A stretch of DNA of 64,000 bases, taken from Venturia oleaginea. Lineage: Eukaryota; Ascomycota; Dothideomycetes; Venturiales; Venturiaceae. Positions 56,695 to 64,000 of the stretch are shown one piece after another (the stretch's first letter is position 1; the number at the start of each line of letters is the position of its first letter). The notes beneath the pieces are model-generated. The model saw only the letters and a list, made by a program, of their open reading frames with translations. It made no database searches and was not told the origin of the DNA. The DNA lies in the NCBI GenBank assembly GCA_013176395.1, contig JABMLP010000003.1, positions 124,001-188,000 of the forward strand. Direction: 5' to 3'. Position numbers and translations under genes: made by a program.

Positions 56695-58245
56695 TCAAAG
56701 CGCGTGTTGATGATGTGTGGAGCGAATGGCGTGGGGATGGTTCAGTGTTGTTGTGGTTGTCGATCCCTGTATTGGAATCTTTCCAGAAACCTTCCTTCTT
56801 TGGATCAGTTCAGCCAATGGAATGTTCTCCTCATCGTAGAACTCGGCATCTTCATCAACGCCCCAATCTGCAAGCCTTTCACCTTCTGCGTTTCTCCACG
56901 ACTCCTCACCTTCTTCTCCCGGCGCGAGGTCCTTCTCTATGGCTTGCGCCTTCGAATCGTCATTGTAGCGTTGGTGGAATTGCTGTCGCTTGCGCATTTC
57001 TGATTCATTTTGATTGAATCTTTTCAGATCTTCTTGTTGCCGGAGTCTGAATGCTACGATGTCACCATCGTCGTAGTTCGATAGGTGTTCAGTGGATTTT
57101 GTGTCATTATACTTCCTGCCAGAACGAGGCATTCGGTCAGGGTCTGGTGGTGGCCACCCGACAACTGGATCTTCAAATCCATTCGTTTCGTAGTGAATGG
57201 CACTCTGTATAGTTGGCGTTGCAGCGAATGGCCAAAACCAGGCTAAGATCTACATCAAGATTCATGATTAGCATGCTGACTCCCCGATTATGTAAGGTTC
57301 GTCCTACATTCCACGTGCCCATGCCTTGCACAACGTTTGACCATAAGCCAATATCGTAAGGATATTCTTGATGTTGGATGCGGATCCGAGAACCATCAGG
57401 ACCGTCAAGCCAACCCCCGAACACTCGAGCGCGGCGAAGAAGTGTTGAGTGACGTTCCTGTTCCCAGCCTTCAATAGTGAATTGATTCGCAACAAGTGAC
57501 CAAACTGAACGGATCCATAAGATGGAGAGCATGAATAGTGTGAATGAGTTAGCCATCACAAGAGCGAAGATGTGCACAAGCTGGAAGACGGTGGGCCCGA
57601 AGTTCTAGACATGTTAGTTTGGTTTGAGTGATCTTTCACAAGCTACACTGACACTCGACATGTCCTTGTTATCCCAAATGATTGCGAGACGGATGTACAA
57701 GAAGTACTCCAGATAAGCCATGGCAACTGACGCATATCCAACGAATCGTAGAAAGTGTGGGAAGGTGAGGTGGGATACACAATTTGCAGTCCAAGGGCAG
57801 TGCTATCTCCATCAGTTTAATGCCAACGGACGTGCGGGCAGAACCCACATGATCCATCTTCGGGATACATCTGTGAGCAAAGTCAGAATTGGGCTTGAGG
57901 GAGCAGAGGAGAAAGCGACCTCTTGCATATTTTACAGTGATGGGCTCGCGGAGGTTTCACGGCCTCGCATTTCCGACACCATCTTGGTTTTGGTCCTGTG
58001 GCTGCTGGTTTGTGTGAATCAAGAGGCCAATCGGAGGGAATATGACCTGGATCGGTCAGGACACTTCTCGCATAGCAGATCAGCAATGCAGCAATCAAGA
58101 GATTGAATGTTATGGTCTCGTCCCTGGTCAGGGGCTGTGGATCAATATGGTAGAACAGGTATTGCGAAGAGAAGGACAAGAGGGATATCAAAGCAAGAAC
58201 TGCAGGGACGGCCAGATGGCGATAGGCGTCCATAACAACAATCAT
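56695..58245 (-). CDS. pfa4: Palmitoyltransferase Pfa4 (DHHC)
   Basis: Five exons: 57920-58245, 57849-57870, 57653-57802, 57308-57604 and 56695-57249, giving 449 aa. Pfa4 is an ER DHHC enzyme; in yeast it palmitoylates chitin synthase Chs3. Two N-terminal membrane helices precede the Cys-rich domain (WCRKCEAVKPPRAHHCKICK, then CIPKMDHHCPWTANCV). The catalytic DHHC is split between exons: Asp-His ends the 22-base exon 2 and His-Cys opens exon 3. Two more membrane helices follow (AYLEYFLYIRLAIIW, FALVMANSFTLFMLSILWI), then GWEQERH and a charged C-terminal tail. Intron 1 has a weak donor (GTCGCT), the least certain join; the other donors are GTGGGT, GTCAGT and GTAGGA. Met at 58233 is an alternative start. 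Confidence 0.93.
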
Positions 58246-59352
58246 GTTGTCGTAGTATCTACTATGGGTGGCAACGTGGTTGTGGTCAGGGTCAGGTCTT
58301 TCAAAGGGCCGTGCTCGTCAGGGACGAGGGGAGCAATCAGCAACCTTACTTTACTATGAGCTTACTATAGCACAGCGCGTGTCCTTAAAGTAGAAATCCA
58401 TCTTGACTACCACTGTATATACGTCCATATGCAGCCTAGACTATCCAAAACAATTAGCGCCCTGCTGACTGTAACAAAGGCCCGACCAGCCCTAACCTCA
58501 CCCTACTATAAGCTTACTATATAGTGAAGCGCGTGCCCTCAAAGCAGAAATACATCTCGACTACACTGTATACACGTCCACATGCGGCCTAGACTATCCA
58601 AACATTTAGCGCCCTGCTGACTGTAACAAAGGCCTGACCAGCCCTAACCTCACTCTACTATAAGCTTACTATAGTACAGCGCGTGCCCTCAAAGCAGAAT
58701 CCATATCGACTACCACTGTATATATGCCCATATGCGGCCTAGATAATCCAAAACAGTTAGCGCCCTGCTGACTGTGACAAAAGGCCCGAAGAGCGAGAGT
58801 CATGTCTCCGTACGTCATCCGTGGCATGGCTCGAGCACTTGACCGTCTCAGCCGATTCGATTCGATTCGGTCCATGGTAGCGATGGCAATGACCAGCAGC
58901 GTTGGAGTACTATCACAGCGCGCCCAAGGTTGTTTTGTTATTCTTCTCCCACCTGCACACATGATTATCCACAGCCACCTCTCAACAACATCCACAACAT
59001 CCCCCCCCAACAGTCGACTTCCCCAGTTTCTACATCCACCCCTGCTTAGCTGATCTTTGCCCGTCTGCGGCCTCGCTGCAACGATCCCGCCGCGTTACAG
59101 CCAGACCAGAGTCTTAGCCATCTGTTCTAGACCTTCGCGCAACGAGTATTAGCTGATCTATCATAACCCAACTGCAACCTCTGACTTCCTCCGCTCCTCT
59201 CCCTCTACCGTGTGAAGCAATTCCCACGGCTGAGCCCTCGCCTTTTTGCCCTATCCTTCTGCTGGGAATTCCTTCGTCTCGTCTCGACGCTGCTTGCGCG
59301 CATATTCCCATGAAGAGGTCCACATTGGCGACGTGCGGACTCCCGTTTTACC
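58246..59352. other. Divergent intergenic region PFA4 / histidine kinase
   Basis: Contains a three-copy tandem array (about 58340-58785). A pyrimidine-rich leader then precedes the kinase start. The 113- and 83-codon overlapping frames at 58669-59053 have no domain. Confidence 0.55.
58340..58785. repeat. Three-copy 152-bp tandem repeat
   Basis: AGCTTACTATA recurs at 58359, 58511 and 58663, exactly 152 bp apart. Each unit also carries AGCGCGTG(C/T)CC, CACTGTATA, GCGGCCTAGA and TTAGCGCCCTGCTGACTGT. Copies differ at roughly one base in ten with a few small indels that cancel in length. The third copy ends near 58785 after AAAAGGCCCGA. Confidence 0.9.
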
Positions 59353-62300
59353 ATGCCAAAAGGCCCAATCCGGGAAATTCCACACGGCGAACAACCTGGC
59401 CGTAGCCATTCTCCAAACCCGTCTCCTTTCGACACCAACGTTCAAGTTCAGGATGGCTATTTTGACATTCAACCAGAGGGTGCTCAGTCGCCCGCCTCGA
59501 TTCGCAGCGAAGCTCTCTCTGCCGGCATTCTATCCACTCCTACTTCCACAGCTGCCGCGCTGACAGCCCTACAATACCTACCGGTACCAGTAATTGTGCT
59601 GTCGTCTCTCAAGACTGTGGTACTGGCAAATGAAGCCATGGGAAGACTCCTCAACATTGACGTCCATGCTATGCAGGATCCTAGCGACGGTTCAGACAGG
59701 ATAGTTTCCATTACCAACGTGTTACACGGCCAGAGTGTGGCTGACCTCGGAGTCGATATCCTACAGCACGGATCCCCCATATGGATTAGCTGGCATGATT
59801 TTCTGGACAGCATCGTGGATGAGGGAGGACGAGGACCAGGCACGGATGATACCAAACGGAACAAGGACAAAGGCAATTCAAAAAGCGGCGAAATTACACC
59901 GACCAACAACATTGACGAGGATAGAAGAGAGTGGAGGAGTAAGACTGCTTCATTAAGTAGGGCAAATCTTGGATCCACGACTGTTGTCGACGCATCGGTA
60001 GATGTCATCATTTCCCAGCCCAATGTCAAGACTCCCGATAGCAAGCCAGGGCAATCTCAAACACCTCTGCAGGCGACTATGATAATATCATCGTGGGCTA
60101 TCGAAGAGGCTGAGTACTTCACCTTGACTTTCACAAGCGCGTCTCCTCGTGCACCAACAACGGCTCCAAAATCGTCAAGTCGGACTGTTGCTAGATCTAC
60201 AACGTCCTTAGGGAGGCAATATGCGTCCTCGAATTCGAGTTCTTCTGGACGACGCTCCATGACTGGCAGCCTCATGAGCGGGTCCAACTCATCTGTTACT
60301 TCACCGATAATCCACACTCCTACATTTCCACCTTCCGGGCCGCCTTCCTCGAACATCTCAAGTTCTTCTCGTTCTGTCTTCCAAAAGGCTTCCCAGCTCA
60401 AGGACGCTATTTTGAACTCGGTCAGCATGCCAGCTTATGCTATGTGGAAGGATGAAAGTTTTGGGATTCCGAACAAGGCTCTGATGAAACTTTTACCAGA
60501 AGAGGACAATCACATTCCAGGCGACCAGCGCGAATTCTTGAGTCAGTTCACCGTGTGGACTGAAGATTTCAAGTCTCTGATCGGCGTGGACGATTTCCCC
60601 ATCGTAAAGCTCGTTCGTGGTCAAGTTCGGTTCGAAGGAATGCGGATCGGATTAAGAAATCCCAAGACAAAGGCGCCAATAGTCTTCGAAGTCAATGGCG
60701 AGCCAATTCACGATGAATCGACTGGGGAGTTCATCGGAGGCATTGTTCTTTTCAAAGATGTCACCGAATATACTAAGCGCATTGCAGAGCAGATCGAAGA
60801 GAACGAGCGACAGTTTGAATACATCGCGAACTTGATCCCCATCATGGTATGGCGGACGACTCCAGAAGGTGCACATGATTGGTTCTCTCAGCGGTGGTAT
60901 GACTATACGGGCTTGTCGGAAGAAGAATCCCTCGGTGCAGGTTGGCGAAACCCATTCCACGAAGACGACATGCCGATGACAACAAAACGATGGCTTCATT
61001 CGTTGGCCACTGGAGAAGAATACATCACCGAGTACCGTTGTCGACGCCATGATGGCATGTGGAGGTGGATGTTAGGTCGGGCAGTCCCATTTTTCGATGA
61101 TCGTGGCAAAATCGTGAAATGGTTTGGGACCTGCACAGATATCCACGAGCTGGTCGAGGCTCGGCAAGCAGCCAAAGACACTCGCGAACAACTCCAGCGT
61201 GTCATTGAGCATGCAGAGGTAACACTATGGGCTATCAATAAGGAACGAGAGATTACCTTGTTGGAGGGTAATCTATTAAGACCATGCGAATCGGGAGGAA
61301 GCAATTGCTATGTAGGGCGAAACGTCATTGACGTCTTTGGGGAGACGGCATTGACGGCACCCATGGAGAGAATACTCAACGGAGGGAAGAGGGAAGAGCT
61401 TATTGAGATGGTAGGAACCTGAGACTTTTGGAATTCCAGGTCACTAATCGATTATCAGCAGATGGAAGAGACGGACCGTTGGTACCGGACGCGACTACTG
61501 CCCTTGTACGTGAAATCGAGGACTGCTGGAATCGAAGGCCCAGCTTATGTCGATGGTGTAATTTCAGTCAGCATGGATGTCACTGGTATTTTGATTCGGC
61601 TTGCTATCCTTGTGTAATACTGACTTGCTGCTCAGAATTACGTCTGCGTGAGCAAGAACTTCAAGATCAATTCAAAGAGAACTCCAAGCTACTTGCCAAT
61701 GAGCAAGCTGCGAAAGAAGCCAGCAAAATGAAGAGTCAATTCCTTGCGAATGTGAGCTGATCGTACACGATATCAACCCAGCTGAAGCTAACACGTTCAG
61801 ATGTCCCACGAGATCCGCACGCCAATTGCGGGTGTCATAGGCATGGCTGAGCTGATACTTGACACGGAATTGACTTTGGAACAGAGAGATTTCGCTGAGA
61901 ATATACAACGTTCCGCCAATGGGTTGCTTACGGTGATCAATGATATCCTGGACTTTTCCAAGGTTGAATCTGGCCGACTTGATGTTGAAGAGGTGCAGTT
62001 TAATCTTTCCGTAGTCATTCGCGACGTCAACAAAATGGTGGACTTTGGAGCGACCCGAAAAAGCCTTGCATTCGAGAGCTATGTGCAACCAGAAATCGAG
62101 AACGACTTCAAAGTAATGGGCGATCCGGGAAGACTACGGCAGATTATTCAGAACTTGCTCACCAATGCACTCAAATTCACAACAGAAGGATATCTCAAAC
62201 TCTCTGTCATCATACTACAAGAGACGGACGAAGCATACCATGTACAATTCGAAGTGGCAGATACTGGTATTGGCATTGAGGAGGATGTGCGAAAGAAGCT

Positions 62301-63932
62301 CTTCAAACCATTTAGCCAAGCTGACTCGTCAACGGCCCGACGATTCGGCGGGACGGGTCTTGGTCTGACAATCAGCAAGAACGTAAGTGGACATATCCGA
62401 AAATCGATAATCTAGCCGTTACTGACTATTGACAGCTTGTTGAACTCATGCACGGGAGCATCGAGCTCGAATCCAGGCTGGGCTCCGGCACCAAGGCCAG
62501 ATTCTGGCTGCCCATGAAGAAGGTTCCCGAGCAAAACGATGGCTCTCCGCTGGTCGATCTTTCCGCCATACCCGATCGACTGCAATCTGAAGTCTCAGTC
62601 ACGTACGGGTCGAGTGCAGATATGGAAGTTACCCCTCCAGGAACCCCTCCCACTAGGAGCGGTATGCTTACTAGAGCTGCTTCAATGTCGCGACCAGATG
62701 GTACATTGCCAGCTTTATCAACGATACCCGAAACGTACATGATTTTGCCCATGGAAGAAAGAGCGAAGATCCATGTCCTGGTGGTCGAAGATAATCATGT
62801 CAATCAACAAATTGCACTGAAGACCATCCAAAAGCTTGGTTTCTCGGTTAATGCAGTCTGGAATGGGCAAGAAGCATTGGATTATTTGCTGAAGGAGCCG
62901 TCAAGGGAGAATCCCAAGCCGAAGATTATATTGATGGACGTACAAATGCCCGTCATGGATGGGTACCGAGCAACACACACAATCAGGACGGCAAATCCGT
63001 TCAAGGAGATGATCAACGACATTCCCATCGTCGCCATGACGGCCTCGGCCATTCAAGGCGACAAAGAAAAGTGCAAAAGAGCTGGAATGGATGACTACCT
63101 GTCGAAACCTGTGAAAGGTAAAGTGTTAGAAAGAATGTTGCTCAAGTGGGCTGTTGAGGGGCGGCGGAAGGAGCGACAACTGACCAGAAACGAGAGCATC
63201 AGCTTGGATTCGGAATATAGTATCGAAGGGACAAACGACTATGAGGAAATTACAGGAGCTAAACCCACGCCCACCGACGCGGCGACAACAAAGGCCACTT
63301 CAACACAACCAACCAATGGCACCAGCTCGTCTCGGACACGATCGCAAAGACAACGCACGAATCTGTCGACGGAATTGAGTAGTGATGATTTGGAGGCTGA
63401 GCTGAACCGTCTCGACTACGCAGATGTCAACTCTTTGACCAAAGCCTCGGAAACAACATCCCAACGCCACGACCGGCGACTGAAAATCGAAGAAAAAGCA
63501 TCATCCCTCCGCGACGACAAATTCCTCTCCGTCAGCATATCACCCGAAATGCAACATCAACCCGGCTCATCCAACAGCTCTCTCAGCCCAAGTGACAAGG
63601 AGTCCAAAAGGGCTGTCTACCGAGCCGACCACGCAAGCCACCCCCTCACTCTTGGAAACCTCGAAAAACACAGCAGCCAGCAACGAATCGAAGGTGAAAG
63701 TATGCTCGGTGGCGATTCGAGACATAGGGACAGGGGAAAGAATGGTTCTTTGGGAGCGGAAGGCAGTAGTTCTATGCGGAATGAAGGGAACAGGAGGGAT
63801 CCCAGCTCCGGTCCAACGAAGGAACGTCCCGATTTTCGCGGTATGAGGAAGAACGGAAGTGAATTAACGTTGAAGAATATGTCGACTAATGAGCAGCTGT
63901 CTGCAGAGTCGGGTGATGCGTCTTCGCCTTGA
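59353..63932 (+). CDS. PAS-containing hybrid histidine kinase
   Basis: Five exons: 59353-61410, 61459-61585, 61636-61751, 61801-62382 and 62436-63932, giving 1459 aa. Hybrid kinases autophosphorylate on His and pass phosphate to their own receiver, then usually to Ypd1 and Ssk1/Skn7. An N-terminal PAS-like region (YLPVPVIVLSSLKTVVLANE) is followed by a Ser-rich linker. A second PAS-like region (SMPAYAMWKDESFGIPNKAL) and a third with a PAC motif (FEYIANLIPIMVWRTTPEG, YRCRRHDGMWRWMLGR) come next. A coiled coil leads to the H-box NMSHEIRTPIAGVIGM (His770). Then N-box NLLTNALKFT, DTGIGIEEDV and GGTGLGLTISKN. The receiver has VVEDNHVNQQ, phosphoacceptor Asp1129 in ILMDVQMPVMDG, MTASAI and LSKPVKGK. 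About 250 disordered residues follow. No transmembrane helix was seen, so it is likely cytosolic. Sensor group not assigned. Confidence 0.93.
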
Positions 63933-64000
63933 CGACGTCGGTTGGAGACGATGTTGGACTGTAACGATGTCATGTGGTGGAACCTTGTTGTATGATATGG

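Noticed and set aside
1..64000. tRNA, rRNA and CRISPR features
   Set aside because: I scanned by eye for B-box-like sequence, cloverleaf ends and regularly spaced short repeats and found none. Covariance-model searches were not possible. The 152-bp array is a tandem repeat, not a CRISPR.

Overview
The window is nuclear DNA of a filamentous ascomycete. Genes carry short introns (about 45-150 bp) with GTAnGT-type donors, CTAAC/CTGAC-type branch points and CAG/TAG acceptors. The gene set is fungal: Sec9, Utp12, Eaf6, Pfa4, Alg12, a PAS hybrid histidine kinase, HET-type and P450 relics, and a chromodomain Ty3/gypsy element. The protein style suggests Leotiomycetes, but that is an inference. I see no bacterial or viral genome segment.

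Layout. 1-3964 has no gene I can support. 3965-6346 (-) is a PIF1-family helicase. 7455-8558 (-) is a peroxisomal-type CoA diphosphatase (PCD1-like Nudix). 9536-11095 (-) is a Mex67-like mRNA export factor without the usual N-terminal region. 12734-20058 is a repeat island. It holds a 437-bp solo LTR, then a chromodomain LTR retrotransposon (13541-19654) with identical 204-bp LTRs and a 5-bp target duplication. That element sits inside a 168-bp foldback MITE, and the MITE sits inside a dispersed repeat whose uninterrupted paralogue lies at about 34.67-35.11 kb. 20.7-23.7 kb holds decayed genes: a glycine-rich RRM protein and a Zn-cluster-like protein.

24.0-30.5 kb is a housekeeping block: OGG1 (-), U2AF65 (+) and Sec9 (+). 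31-33.6 kb holds relics of a P450 (+) and a HET-type protein (-). 35.3-36.5 kb (-) encodes an orphan protein with a possible PD-(D/E)XK core. 36.9-41.1 kb is ARPC2 (-) and UTP12 (+), divergent from a 176-bp intergenic region. A C2H2 transcription factor (45103-46306, -) lies between two long gene-free stretches, each about 4 kb. A decayed carboxylesterase (50.2-51.0 kb) is followed by a compact block: ALG12 (-), TFIIS (-), EAF6 (+), a SAM methyltransferase (-) and PFA4 (-). A three-copy 152-bp tandem array separates PFA4 from a hybrid histidine kinase (59353-63932, +).

Functional links. There is no gene cluster in the pathway sense. The intact genes serve general functions: DNA repair (OGG1, PIF1-like), splicing and RNA export (U2AF65, Mex67-like), transcription and chromatin (TFIIS, EAF6, C2H2 factor), ribosome biogenesis (UTP12), secretion, glycosylation and lipidation (Sec9, ALG12, PFA4), actin nucleation (ARPC2) and signalling (histidine kinase). 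The decayed genes and repeats concentrate in the gaps between these blocks. Exon structures were worked out by hand from splice motifs and protein-family continuity; no alignment or RNA evidence was available.
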